From the NCBI RefSeq assembly GCF_024733555.1, contig NZ_JANIOF010000001.1, positions 1,388,856-1,452,855 of the forward strand: DNA of 64,000 nt, given 5' to 3'. Of the stretch, positions 44,957 to 53,744 are shown one piece after another. Below the pieces are notes generated by a model, which was not told the DNA's origin, did no database searches, and saw only the letters and a program-made list of their open reading frames with translations. Position 1 is the stretch's first letter. The number at the start of each line of letters is the position of its first letter. Source of the DNA: Paenibacillus sp. SC116 (GTDB taxonomy: Bacteria; Bacillota; Bacilli; Paenibacillales; Paenibacillaceae). A program made the position numbers and the translations under genes.

Positions 44957-45673
44957 TTAAAGGTATCGATGAATACGGCTTGCTTTGTCGGGGAGATAAC
45001 GATACGTGTACGAAGGCCTGCCAACAAACCCATAGCAAATTTCAACATCAAGAACACCTATCTCATTAAGGAATTGCAAATATTTTCGCATCGAAACTCG
45101 TGAAATGCCCACTTCAGCAGCTAACTCCTCTGTCGTAAATGACTTTCCTTTCATTCCATCGACACAGTTGTACACCAATTGCAGCGTATTCTTCGTTAAA
45201 CCTTTCGGTAGATCAATGCTCTCGGTGTGACCTTTTACATCAGCTGCATGAAACAAGAGTTTGTCCAATTCTTCTTGGCTCATCTGGTTCTGACTTTGCA
45301 TCAAATTAACTTCTTCACGATACGTATGAAGTGCTGCCTGAAATCTACTAAATTCAAATGGCTTAATTAAGTAATCAACTGCGCCTAATCGCAAAGCCTT
45401 CTTCACACTAACGATATCACTTGCTGCCGTAATGACAATGACATCTACCGATTGATCACGCAGTCGGATCGTCTCCAGCAGCTGTAAACCGTTCATTCCT
45501 GGCATATAAATATCGAGCAATATCAAATCAATCGGTTCGTTTTGTAGAACATCAAGCGCTTCATCCCCATTTGATACGGAAGTGATATGTTGAAAACCAC
45601 TCATCTGCTGCAAATAATGTTTATTGAATTCCCTAACCATCGGATCATCTTCCACGATCATTACTTTGATCAA
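44957..45673 (-). CDS. malR: Response regulator MalR, CitB/DcuR type
   Basis: This 238-residue regulator has a receiver domain (VEDDPMVREF; phosphoacceptor Asp near 54 in LILLDIYMPGMNG; Lys in LIKPFEF). A C-terminal helix-turn-helix follows (FTTEELAAEVGISRVSMRKYLQFL). In B. subtilis MalR with kinase MalK activates maeN and malic enzyme genes when malate is present. It follows malK after only 6 bp. The start is TTG at 45673 behind GAGAGAG; an ATG at 45661 is the alternative. Confidence 0.92.
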   Translation of the reverse strand: MIKVMIVEDDPMVREFNKHYLQQMSGFQHITSVSNGDEALDVLQNEPIDLILLDIYMPGMNGLQLLETIRLRDQSVDVIVITAASDIVSVKKALRLGAVDYLIKPFEFSRFQAALHTYREEVNLMQSQNQMSQEELDKLLFHAADVKGHTESIDLPKGLTKNTLQLVYNCVDGMKGKSFTTEELAAEVGISRVSMRKYLQFLNEIGVLDVEICYGFVGRPSYTYRYLPDKASRIHRYL

Positions 45674-45679
45674 CTTTTG

Positions 45680-47281
45680 TCAACTCTCTCTCTTGCTGGG
45701 ATAAGGAATCGTAATCGCTATCGAAGTACCTATATTGGAAGTAGACTCTACTTCCAAAGTTCCGCATGCTTGCGCTACACATTGCTGAACAAGATGAAGA
45801 CCATAACCTCGATCCTCGCCTTTTGTGGAGAAGCAAAGCTCAAATATGTGCGGTCTTATATGCTCAGGAATGCCTAGACCATTATCGATAACTTTCAGGG
45901 ATAACATCCCCTCATCTTCATAAAAGCTAATACGGACGATTCCACCTTTTCCATTCGATAGCGCTTCCATAGCATTGTCTACCAAATTACCCATGATCGT
46001 AATTAATTGATGGGCTGTAGTCGAATGTTCGGATTCTGGAAGGAAACTTGTCTCACTCAGTTGAAGGGTGATGCCAAGTTCACGTGCACGGCTCATCTTG
46101 CCTAACAAAAAGCCCGCTATTACTGGCTCACGCACTTGCCTCATAATAAGCCCTATATCTTCTTGATGGCGATTTGCCACTTCACTCACATACTGCTGAA
46201 GTCGGTCATATTCCTTCATATGGACGAGCCCAAGAATGACATGCAGTTTATTCATAAATTCATGAGCCTGTGCCCGTAAAGCATCTGCATACATCCTGAC
46301 ACCTGTAAGCCTTTCAGCCAACTGGCTGAGTTCGGTCTTATCTCTGAACGTTGCAATGGCACCTGCTACTTTTCCGTTTACAAAAATAGGAACGCTATTT
46401 ACCACTAAACTAATGCCTCTTAACTCAATTTCACTATCTGGGACAGCTTGTTTGGTTCGGATCGTCTGCCTGAGAAGACCAGGAATTATCTCATCCGCAT
46501 ATTTGCCTACCATCGCGGTATTTACCCCTGCTTTATCAAACAATCGTCTTGCTTCATCATTCATAAGTGTAACCCTACCGTCTCGCTCCACGGCAACTAT
46601 ACCTTCTCGTATAGACTGAAGCATCGCACTGCGCTGTTCCAACATATGCGCAATCGCCGAAGGTTCTAATCCGAACAAAATGCGTTTAATTTTGCGAGCT
46701 AGCAAAATTGCACCGAGTCCACCAGCTACAGCGCCGAATAACAGTCCAAGATAAATGATCCACCTGCTTTTTGTTACCGCATCCTCAACATGCTCCAATG
46801 AAATGCCAACGGCTACAGCCCCTACTTGGACTCCCTCTTCTGTCACAATGGGCTTGAAAGCTCGTAAAGACTTACCTAACGTTCCTTCAGCATATGACAC
46901 ATGCTCCTGACCCTGTAAAGCTGGTTTTTCATCTCCGCCAACAAAGGGTTTGCCAATCATCGAAACATCCGGATGCGACTTGCGTATTCCGTTCATGTCC
47001 ATAATCACGATATATTCCATGCCAGTTTTCTGGCGTACTAAATCCGCATAGTGTTGAATTTGTTCCTCTGGCCTTTTTCCACTTAGCGCTTCTGCCATCA
47101 TGGGAACGGTTGCAATTGTTCGTGCAACGGATGTCGCCTTTTCTTCAACTAAGTTCGCTGTGTTGTACGCAGTTTGCCGCTCAATAAGAATACCTGTCAC
47201 AAGAAGGGATATCGCTACCACACTGCAAACCAGCCAAAGAATCGTACCTTGCAAACTGAAGCGCAATCGACTTTGCTGCAC
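45680..47281 (-). CDS. malK: Malate-sensing histidine kinase MalK, CitA/DcuS type
   Basis: This 533-residue membrane kinase has a membrane segment (about 12-33) and a periplasmic-type PAS sensor (IVIMDMNGIRKSHPDVSMIGKPFVGGDE), characteristic of C4-dicarboxylate sensing. A second membrane segment (about 173-193), a cytoplasmic PAS domain and the SPOB-like phosphoacceptor motif QAHEFMNKLHVILGL follow. The ATPase end carries NLVDNAMEAL and GLGIPEH/GYGLHLVQ. The start is GTG at 47281, 8 bases after GAGGTGG. It forms an operon with malR. Confidence 0.93.
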   Translation of the reverse strand: MQQSRLRFSLQGTILWLVCSVVAISLLVTGILIERQTAYNTANLVEEKATSVARTIATVPMMAEALSGKRPEEQIQHYADLVRQKTGMEYIVIMDMNGIRKSHPDVSMIGKPFVGGDEKPALQGQEHVSYAEGTLGKSLRAFKPIVTEEGVQVGAVAVGISLEHVEDAVTKSRWIIYLGLLFGAVAGGLGAILLARKIKRILFGLEPSAIAHMLEQRSAMLQSIREGIVAVERDGRVTLMNDEARRLFDKAGVNTAMVGKYADEIIPGLLRQTIRTKQAVPDSEIELRGISLVVNSVPIFVNGKVAGAIATFRDKTELSQLAERLTGVRMYADALRAQAHEFMNKLHVILGLVHMKEYDRLQQYVSEVANRHQEDIGLIMRQVREPVIAGFLLGKMSRARELGITLQLSETSFLPESEHSTTAHQLITIMGNLVDNAMEALSNGKGGIVRISFYEDEGMLSLKVIDNGLGIPEHIRPHIFELCFSTKGEDRGYGLHLVQQCVAQACGTLEVESTSNIGTSIAITIPYPSKRES

Positions 47282-47365
47282 TTTGATTCCACCTCTTGGA
47301 TCAAATTTACGCCAATTATTATATCATAGGTGCAGTACTTGGAAGAAATTTTTATTTATACACGC

Positions 47366-47398
47366 AAAAAAAGCAATCCAGACGGTTCACTGGATTGC
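47366..47398 (-). terminator. Terminator after the gene at 47417
   Basis: GCAATCCA (47373-47380) pairs with TGGATTGC (47391-47398), followed by seven T residues on the minus strand. Confidence 0.93.
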
Positions 47399-47416
47399 AA
47401 ACTCACATTATGCGTA

Positions 47417-49045
47417 TCAGACTGCATACACTTCAAAATCCCATAATGAATAACCCCAAGTCGTGCCTCTCTTCCGGCCATTCATTTTTATATATCTGCA
47501 CTTGATATCCTTAAGGTTATTAAATTCTTCAACCCCACCTGCACCATTATCGTTCGTAATAATGGTTTGCCAAGTGACATTGTCATCAGATACATCAATC
47601 GTATAAGATTGAGCATGAGATTCCCAGTTCAATACAACTCGCTGAATTTCCGTTTGCTCTAATAAATCGATGCAAATCCACTCGTTGTCGCTTCCAACAA
47701 CACTTCCCCATCTCGTCCCCTCTACACCATCATTCACATTTTCTTTTGTGAAAATAGAAGTTTCTTCGGACGAGCAGGTAACAGGCTTGCCAAGCGCACA
47801 ATTCGTATCTTTGTATCCCGTCTGAATCGTTACACGATCATTACATTGCTCAATGTAACCAGAGAAATTATTAACTTGTATGCGTATTTCCAAACAACTG
47901 TCATAAGCAAGATTCGTTATTTCATAAGTATTCAGCAGCGTAGTCCCGTACAGTGTGTCATTAACATATATCTCATAACTATATAAATAATCTTCCTGAA
48001 TGACCTCAATCCAGTCTAACTTAACCTTATTCAAATCTAGCATTTTGCAAGTTAGTCCAATATCAGTAATTGTTGCACGGGTTTTCACACTTACACCTTC
48101 ACGATGTTCGCGTTTCTCTCTGTTTTGCACAATCAATTGTTTAATCTTCGATATCGTTTCTATTTCTAATGACTTTAGCAGCAGCAGTTTATCTTCAACT
48201 TTATAGTTGTTGATGTTCGCCCCAACCTTCGCCTTCATAAATACTTTTTGAAGACTATCAGCATGCTTAATGATTTCTTCTAGTTGAGCTACAGCTGGAT
48301 AGTGAATTATTTTTAAGAACTTCGCGAAGAAGTAACGAGAACCTGCAATAACTGCCAGTGCGTTCTCCATTCGATGGTAATAGGTTAACTGGTCATCTTG
48401 GTTATCCTTGTGTAGCTGAAACAGCTCATTCATACGATCGTACAATTTTAAATTCTCGTTAACTAGCAAGAAACTGTCTTCGAATTTTCTAATTAAAATC
48501 TCAACAATCTCTTCCGTAAAAATATAATCTTCATCATAAAGATAATAGATATACTTGAAGGTCTCTTCCAAATGATTAAAGGCATTTTGGATATGTATTT
48601 CTTCATACGAATGTCCCCATATACCAGGAACATCAAAAATAGTAAACGTTCGGTCCTCGTCACTATAAGACTGAAGTCCAATCACATGAACTCCATTTGG
48701 CAAATGAGCTAAATGCGGCAAATGATTTTGCGAAGCCCACATATACAGTGTTTTATTGGCTGCAAGCTTTTCTTTCACATACGGATATGCTGACGACATT
48801 GTAGGAAAATATCGATGCAATATATATAGCCCGACATATCCTAAATCACCAAGGGTCTTTACGCGCATCGTCCAGCGGTCCAACCCATTAACAATAATAT
48901 CCTCTAAAATGTCATCCGTATCAACGTACGCATCAAAGAAAAGATAATCCACCGGTATTCCTTTATCAAGCAATTCGGCAAGGTATTGTGCTTTAAAACA
49001 ATTGATATACCGATACTTATAATAATGCATATGATTTACATTCAA
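47417..49045 (-). CDS. Unusual fusion: BtrH/C39-like N-terminus, FN3-like and F5/8 (discoidin) C-terminal domains
   Basis: This 542-residue protein has no signal peptide. The N-terminal part (about 1-160) resembles papain-fold domains of the BtrH N-terminal or C39 type. Cys16 lies in YINCFKAQYLAELLDKG, His120 in GVHVIGLQ and Asp138 in TIFDVPG, in the usual order Cys-His-Asp. A helical stretch follows (about 160-320), then a fibronectin III-like segment (about 324-413, SYEIYVNDTLYG). The C-terminal F5/8 type C domain is at about 414-542 (ALGKPVTCSS, TRWGS, WICIDLLEQTEIQRVVL). The start is TTG at 49045, 6 bases after AAGGAGGG. Family of the N-terminus is inferred; the discoidin domain is secure. 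It is a single gene with its own terminator. Confidence 0.75.
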   Translation of the reverse strand: MNVNHMHYYKYRYINCFKAQYLAELLDKGIPVDYLFFDAYVDTDDILEDIIVNGLDRWTMRVKTLGDLGYVGLYILHRYFPTMSSAYPYVKEKLAANKTLYMWASQNHLPHLAHLPNGVHVIGLQSYSDEDRTFTIFDVPGIWGHSYEEIHIQNAFNHLEETFKYIYYLYDEDYIFTEEIVEILIRKFEDSFLLVNENLKLYDRMNELFQLHKDNQDDQLTYYHRMENALAVIAGSRYFFAKFLKIIHYPAVAQLEEIIKHADSLQKVFMKAKVGANINNYKVEDKLLLLKSLEIETISKIKQLIVQNREKREHREGVSVKTRATITDIGLTCKMLDLNKVKLDWIEVIQEDYLYSYEIYVNDTLYGTTLLNTYEITNLAYDSCLEIRIQVNNFSGYIEQCNDRVTIQTGYKDTNCALGKPVTCSSEETSIFTKENVNDGVEGTRWGSVVGSDNEWICIDLLEQTEIQRVVLNWESHAQSYTIDVSDDNVTWQTIITNDNGAGGVEEFNNLKDIKCRYIKMNGRKRGTTWGYSLWDFEVYAV

Positions 49046-49297
49046 AGAAAACCCTCCTTGAAAATCAAATCGTGGCAAGTTAGAAATACAGTTGGCATGA
49101 GGATAATACAACGCTATCATAGATGCAGATAAAATTTGTGAAAAGCAACAGAATGAATCGAATCATGGAGTTGTGATGTGAGGTTAGGATTATATTCTAG
49201 TACTTAGTAGTCAAAATTCCAATATATTTGTTGTTATAGTAGCATACACTTCAACTCATAACAATATAATCAGTCCAAAATTAAAGTCTACCCAGAT

Positions 49298-49927
49298 CTA
49301 ATAAAGCCTTTTCGTATAACTCTCATGCAGCGCCGTTGATATGTCCTGCTCTGTGATTCCTAATGTTTTTGCATGTGCGGATAACATTTTTGCTGGGTTA
49401 GGCAGTTGCCCACGATCCAACCATGCTTTTTGATCCCACAGTTGTGACCTTTTAAACGCTTTCGCACAATGCACGAAGCATTCTTCTACAACGACTCCAA
49501 TACCAAGCAAAGGTGACTTTCCGTTAACCTGCATGAGCGATAATAATGGCTCTTCTTTCGTAATGGAGGCTCTGCCGTTTATTCGCAATGTCTCTTCTAA
49601 TCCTTGAATTACGAATATAAGCCCTATCTTCGGATTGCTTAGTATGTTTCTCATCGTATCTATTCTCCGATTGCCTGGACGTTCAGGTATGACCATACAT
49701 TTCTCGTCTAGAATATGAACGAAACCTGGTGCATCCCCTCTAGGGGAAACATCGCAATTCCCATGCTCATCTGAAGAAGATACAAATAAGAGCGGTGAAC
49801 AAGCTATAAATTTACGGCATTGCTCATCCAAATGATCGATCACTTTATGCCGAACCAATTTACTCGGGTGCCCTATGATTTCTCGTAACTCTTCTTCAGA
49901 TCGGACGGTATCCCTAAACGTAGTCAT
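49298..49927 (-). CDS. Pyridoxamine 5'-phosphate oxidase-like flavin-binding protein
   Basis: This 209-residue protein has the split-barrel flavin fold of the PNPOx-like family: FIACSPLLFVSSSDEHGNCDVSPRGDAPGFV, then IPERPGNRRIDTMRNILSNPKIGLIF and GRASI. Relatives are general FMN- or F420-dependent oxidoreductases, not necessarily true PNPOx. ATG 49927 follows AGGAGG by 8 bases. The substrate is unknown. Confidence 0.88.
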   Translation of the reverse strand: MTTFRDTVRSEEELREIIGHPSKLVRHKVIDHLDEQCRKFIACSPLLFVSSSDEHGNCDVSPRGDAPGFVHILDEKCMVIPERPGNRRIDTMRNILSNPKIGLIFVIQGLEETLRINGRASITKEEPLLSLMQVNGKSPLLGIGVVVEECFVHCAKAFKRSQLWDQKAWLDRGQLPNPAKMLSAHAKTLGITEQDISTALHESYTKRLY

Positions 49928-49975
49928 ATTTACGCCTCCTAGGTTAAAATTCATTATTCCCTAGCAAATACATAC

Positions 49976-50015
49976 AAGACCCGACCTAGATTATCTGTCT
50001 CCTCGGCCGGGTCTT
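49976..50015. terminator. Inverted repeat, probable terminator
   Basis: AAGACCCGACC (49976-49986) pairs with GGCCGGGTCTT (50005-50015). The T run is better on the plus strand (TTTT), yet both neighbouring genes are on the minus strand, so efficiency is uncertain. Confidence 0.55.
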
Positions 50016-50067
50016 TTAAAAGATGAACTATGTATTTCATTATCCTGCAATCTTTCATTCAAATGCA

Positions 50068-50877
50068 TTAAGCTTCGGTCCATGAGGTTCTTACATAACC
50101 CAGATTCATACCTATACGCTCCATATTACGATGACTCTGTGATAGGAAAGCACATTGACCGATTGCAAGTCTGCAATCATTACGATTCGCTTCTACTAAT
50201 CTTGTTCGCAGCATCCTACTGTGCAGTCCGAGGTTTCGATATTCCGGCAATGTTGCTGCAAAGGTCAGCGAAGCCAAATGATTTTTCATATACATCACAC
50301 TCGCTGCCGCCGGAACCTCATTCACATACGCAATAAAGAACTTCCAACCTAGACGATGATACAATACCTTATTATTTTGAGCCACATACGGAATGCCGTC
50401 ATCCGACAACCCCGTTCCTCTACAATGAATGGTTGCATACATATCAAACTGCTCTTCTTGAACTTCTCTAATGACGACCCCATCTGGAACCTCTACAATA
50501 GGCAACCTAGGTTTTGTATACAAAGAGCAATGGAATCCCGATTGATACAGTCCTACATCTGCTAACTGCCTCAAAAAGTTCTGATCAACCAGAGAAGGTA
50601 TGATTTCAAACTGAACTTTTCTGTCTCTGCTTCTATAAAAATCAACAATCGGCTCAATATATTCAATATCTGCGCTTGTCAGGCCCTTTACTGTATTAAA
50701 CGTTGGCCACGGCATCGTTCGACTATAGAAGCATACCGCATTTCCAAAGTGTTGAATCTCAATTCCTTCAGGATTATTAGGTCTGTTCTGAATCGCAATC
50801 ATACGATCTGACATATAATCTATCTCAGAGTTTTCGATATCATGAATCAATCGTAAAGATGGAACTATAGGATTCAT
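50068..50877 (-). CDS. GNAT family acetyltransferase, two-part
   Basis: This 269-residue protein has a degenerate N-terminal half and a C-terminal GNAT domain with AAASVMYMKNHLASLTFAATLPEYRNLGLHSRMLRTRL as motif A. It begins 15 bp after the VOC-protein gene stop, so the two are co-transcribed. The ATG at 50877 follows GAGG by 6 bases. The acceptor is unknown. Confidence 0.85.
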   Translation of the reverse strand: MNPIVPSLRLIHDIENSEIDYMSDRMIAIQNRPNNPEGIEIQHFGNAVCFYSRTMPWPTFNTVKGLTSADIEYIEPIVDFYRSRDRKVQFEIIPSLVDQNFLRQLADVGLYQSGFHCSLYTKPRLPIVEVPDGVVIREVQEEQFDMYATIHCRGTGLSDDGIPYVAQNNKVLYHRLGWKFFIAYVNEVPAAASVMYMKNHLASLTFAATLPEYRNLGLHSRMLRTRLVEANRNDCRLAIGQCAFLSQSHRNMERIGMNLGYVRTSWTEA

Positions 50878-50892
50878 CGGTTTCCTCACTCG

Positions 50893-51585
50893 CTATTTGG
50901 TGTGCACTTCGCTATTGAATATCTTGATCTCCCCCAATGAAGAGCAAGTAATCATGCTTCCCCCTCTCGCATCTTCAATATGAATCGCGACAGGAAGAGG
51001 AGCCGCAATGATATCCGACATAAACCATTGTCGTCCTTCCTTAACCAAAATGATTAGACCCTCTTCAGCTCCGACCGCTGTAAATGTATCACTTTGACCC
51101 TGCCAAGGATGTTCGCCCAATTCCGTTTTCATCTTTTCCACAACGGCTCCTACATCACGAACAGGAAATCCTACTTCACTTATATTAAAATAGCTGGAAG
51201 TGGAGAACTTCTCATTTGACGCGTTAGGAAGATTATGACGCGCAATGCATTCAAGTATATTGCCATCTGGATCGAAAAAATAGAAAGAATGCGCATTCCA
51301 ATGCTCGAAATGAACAATTGTTTGTCCATCCGCTTGTATCGGAGTAACCGCTTTTTGTAGAAACTCCAGCGATTCATCAATTTGATTTTCAGGAATATTT
51401 ATTGCGAAGTGATAGGATGAAGGCAGAGTCTCCTCCGTATGGTTGAACTGAAGCGCAGTACTTCCGATTTGTACGCAAAACGAACTCGCTGTTGTTTCTA
51501 TTAACTCTAACCCAAGGACTTGATGATAAAAATGCTGCATCTCATTCAGGAATTTGCTTTGTGCTTCTACTTTGATGATTTTCAT
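50893..51585 (-). CDS. VOC (glyoxalase/bleomycin resistance) family protein
   Basis: This 230-residue protein has an N-terminal VOC domain (FYHQVLGLELIE, YHFAINIP, then HSFYFFDPDGNILECIAR) with plausible metal ligands His and Glu. A second, more divergent module follows (ISEVGFPVRDV to about 200). VOC proteins act on varied small molecules or sequester drugs. ATG 51585 follows GGAGG by 8 bases. It forms a pair with the GNAT gene. Confidence 0.86.
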   Translation of the reverse strand: MKIIKVEAQSKFLNEMQHFYHQVLGLELIETTASSFCVQIGSTALQFNHTEETLPSSYHFAINIPENQIDESLEFLQKAVTPIQADGQTIVHFEHWNAHSFYFFDPDGNILECIARHNLPNASNEKFSTSSYFNISEVGFPVRDVGAVVEKMKTELGEHPWQGQSDTFTAVGAEEGLIILVKEGRQWFMSDIIAAPLPVAIHIEDARGGSMITCSSLGEIKIFNSEVHTK

Positions 51586-51781
51586 TTCGTCTGCCTCCAC
51601 ATCGAGAAGAAATTCATGATGAATACATTTGCATATGCCGCTCAACGTCTTATCATTATGTACTATTTTATGACTAGCAACAGGATGATCGATTCAATAA
51701 ATCAAGCTCCTCATTCTGTGTCTGTATCCAGCATGAATTAAGCGACATTCCAGTGCTAACATTACAGATCGACACTAGTGT

Positions 51782-52363
51782 CTACACTTCAACAATACCT
51801 TGAATATCATAAGGATAATCGATATGCTTTTTAATAACTTCAGCCGCTTCTTTAGAGACATACTGCTCAACCATGTATAAGGCAAGATCTATCGCAGTTG
51901 CTACCCCTCCTGCGGTAATGACATTTCCATCTTTCACAATTCTTGCGTGAACAACTTCCTCGCAATAAGGCTCCAACAAATCATAAGCATTCGGGTGAGT
52001 GGTTGCTTTTTTATTTTCCAAAAATCCAGCTGCCCCAAGCAGTAGCGCGCCTGTGCACACGGATACAATCGTTTCAACCTTCTCCGCCTGCTTCAGCCAA
52101 TCAATAAATTCTTTATCATATCTAAGTTTACGAGTTCCAATTCCACCAGGAACATACAACAAGTCGTATTGTGACAGGTCTGGCTTTACTTTCGTTACTT
52201 TTACCGTAAATCCCAGCTCATCTGTAATTTCTTCCGTTAGCCCGCAAATATCCCAAGTCGTTCCTTGTGTTTTGACAAACATGTTTAAACGATAAATCAC
52301 ATCATAAAATCCGATAAAATCCAAAAACGTAATTCCATTAAAGAGTACAAATCCAATCTTCAT
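51782..52363 (-). CDS. DJ-1/PfpI family protein
   Basis: This 193-residue protein has the nucleophile-elbow Cys in SVCTGALLLGAAG, a Glu/Asp region near the N-terminus (FNGITFLDFIGFYDV) and PGGIGTRKL. It resembles the isonitrile hydratase/ThiJ-like branch of DJ-1. Function may be glutamine-amidotransferase-like or stress related. GGAGG precedes the ATG. A 12-bp palindrome GACACTAGTGTC touches its stop codon. Confidence 0.9.
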   Translation of the reverse strand: MKIGFVLFNGITFLDFIGFYDVIYRLNMFVKTQGTTWDICGLTEEITDELGFTVKVTKVKPDLSQYDLLYVPGGIGTRKLRYDKEFIDWLKQAEKVETIVSVCTGALLLGAAGFLENKKATTHPNAYDLLEPYCEEVVHARIVKDGNVITAGGVATAIDLALYMVEQYVSKEAAEVIKKHIDYPYDIQGIVEV

Positions 52364-52401
52364 TGTTCTGCCTCCTCATTCGTAGGTATTTACTTATAAA
52401 T

Positions 52402-52432
52402 AAAGACCAAATGCTGCGAACACTTGGTCTTT
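52402..52432 (-). terminator. Terminator after the P-loop kinase gene
   Basis: AAAGACCAA (52402-52410) pairs with TTGGTCTTT (52424-52432); ATTTATA follows on the minus strand, a modest T run. Confidence 0.7.
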
Positions 52433-52574
52433 ACAATATGATTATCTACTATTTTTCCATCGAGCTACCTAATTGATTAAGGACGAAAGTAAATTCACGT
52501 ACGATTAAAGTTACAGTTATATTTTACCTTTGTTTGCCTTCATGCACAAGCAGATCCTTAATTTAATCATGGTA

Positions 52575-53210
52575 CTATGGAATCGTTTTTCTATAAAAAT
52601 CTATCATCTGCTCAAAAATAGAAAGCTCGTCCCTACGTACTCCATGCACCGCTTCACTTTGCTTCAATATGTGCCGCACATTGTCCTCAACAGAGTTTGC
52701 CTTATAAATACCTACAGATCGTGGCATCATGCTGCTCATGTACTTAAAATAGGTAAGCTGTGGTGTGATTAAGCGCAAATGCTTCTCAAAATTCCGTCGC
52801 GATCTTGTACGATCAGAATGTTTACGCTGCCTTAGCTTCTCTTCCTCAATCCAGAGTACAACATAAGCATCAGGAAACGATATTTCTTGATTCGCAATTT
52901 TCTCTCGGAAGTAGCTCGCCGTCGCCTCAAGCGTCATGGACTCGAATCCATAAACCCAGTCGTACCATATTTTAAATATATCCCCGTCTAGAATAACATA
53001 CTCAACTTCCTTGCTCTTCTCTTTCGCCAGCTTCCATCTGTCCACTTGGCGTTCCATCAGCCACATCATGAGGTCTTTTCCTTCTAGCTGCGGTTTATCA
53101 AATAGAAATGCCGTTTCTGGCACAACATAGGCATTGTATCGATCGGCAAATGCTTTGCATGTTGTACTTTTTCCCACCGAACTCGCGCCTTCGATACAAA
53201 TAATGGTCAT
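52575..53210 (-). CDS. P-loop nucleoside/chloramphenicol kinase-like ATPase
   Basis: This 211-residue cytoplasmic protein has Walker A GASSVGKST at residues 8-16 and a kinase-like Asp in ILDGDIFKIW. It also has a basic lid-like segment, RQRKHSDRTRSRRNFEKHL. It looks like a small-molecule kinase of the AAA_28/deoxynucleoside-kinase-like type, substrate unknown. AAGGAG lies before the ATG at 53210. Confidence 0.8.
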   Translation of the reverse strand: MTIICIEGASSVGKSTTCKAFADRYNAYVVPETAFLFDKPQLEGKDLMMWLMERQVDRWKLAKEKSKEVEYVILDGDIFKIWYDWVYGFESMTLEATASYFREKIANQEISFPDAYVVLWIEEEKLRQRKHSDRTRSRRNFEKHLRLITPQLTYFKYMSSMMPRSVGIYKANSVEDNVRHILKQSEAVHGVRRDELSIFEQMIDFYRKTIP

Positions 53211-53744
53211 GAATCTACTCCTTGATTATTATAGAAACTAAAGTCTATTGAAACAGACCATCCCTATTTTTGGCAAGCAGCCTCTTCATAAAACATCATC
53301 ACTTTTTTGAAATAATGTCGAGTTTATCTCAAGTTACAATTAGTAAACTCTTAATATAAACGAGGCTACTACGCCAGTCTTCAATTGTTGTGATTGTGGT
53401 TGCGTGTGGAATTTGCTGTTGAAAGACATTGATGGATAAGAACACGATGAATAGCTGGCATAATATACGAGTCTTTATCATTTCGAGGCTTATTTCTTTT
53501 TCCATTCTGCTTAATGCTGAGCCGATCCCCAACTCGGGTCGTAACATTCGATATTATCGGTCACTTTAGGAATAATGGGTTCAGGACGGCTTCAAGTTTA
53601 TCCACCGCTTGTATGAGAAGGCTCTGGAAGGGTCCGTTTACACGGAGCTGCATGAATCATGTAGTATCCATAACTGATGAAACTAATTGTAAAAATTACA
53701 GATTGCGCATTCACAGTACAGTATAATCGACTCAAGCTGCCCTC
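53211..53744. other. Intergenic region with a gene relic
   Basis: This 534-bp stretch holds no intact gene. The plus-strand relic at 53529-53677 is described separately. Short open frames on the minus strand lack ribosome-binding sites and family features. Confidence 0.5.
53529..53677 (+). pseudogene. Relic of an unidentified gene on the plus strand
   Basis: Two adjoining frames read like a protein: one gives VVTFDIIGHFRNNGF. After a frame change the other gives DGFKFIHRLYEKALEGS and VYTELHESCSIHN before a TGA at 53675-53677. Composition is protein-like, but no start site or family is recognisable. Probably the decayed end of a lost gene. Confidence 0.35.

Noticed and set aside
51771-51782. 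GACACTAGTGTC palindrome, similar in core to the Crp-like site
   Set aside because: It lies at the 3' end of the DJ-1 gene, where a regulator site makes little sense, and lacks the 6-base spacer.
53329-53547. 72-codon minus-strand open frame near the thioesterase gene
   Set aside because: No convincing start site or domain; the hydrophobic stretch is short and followed by low-complexity residues.
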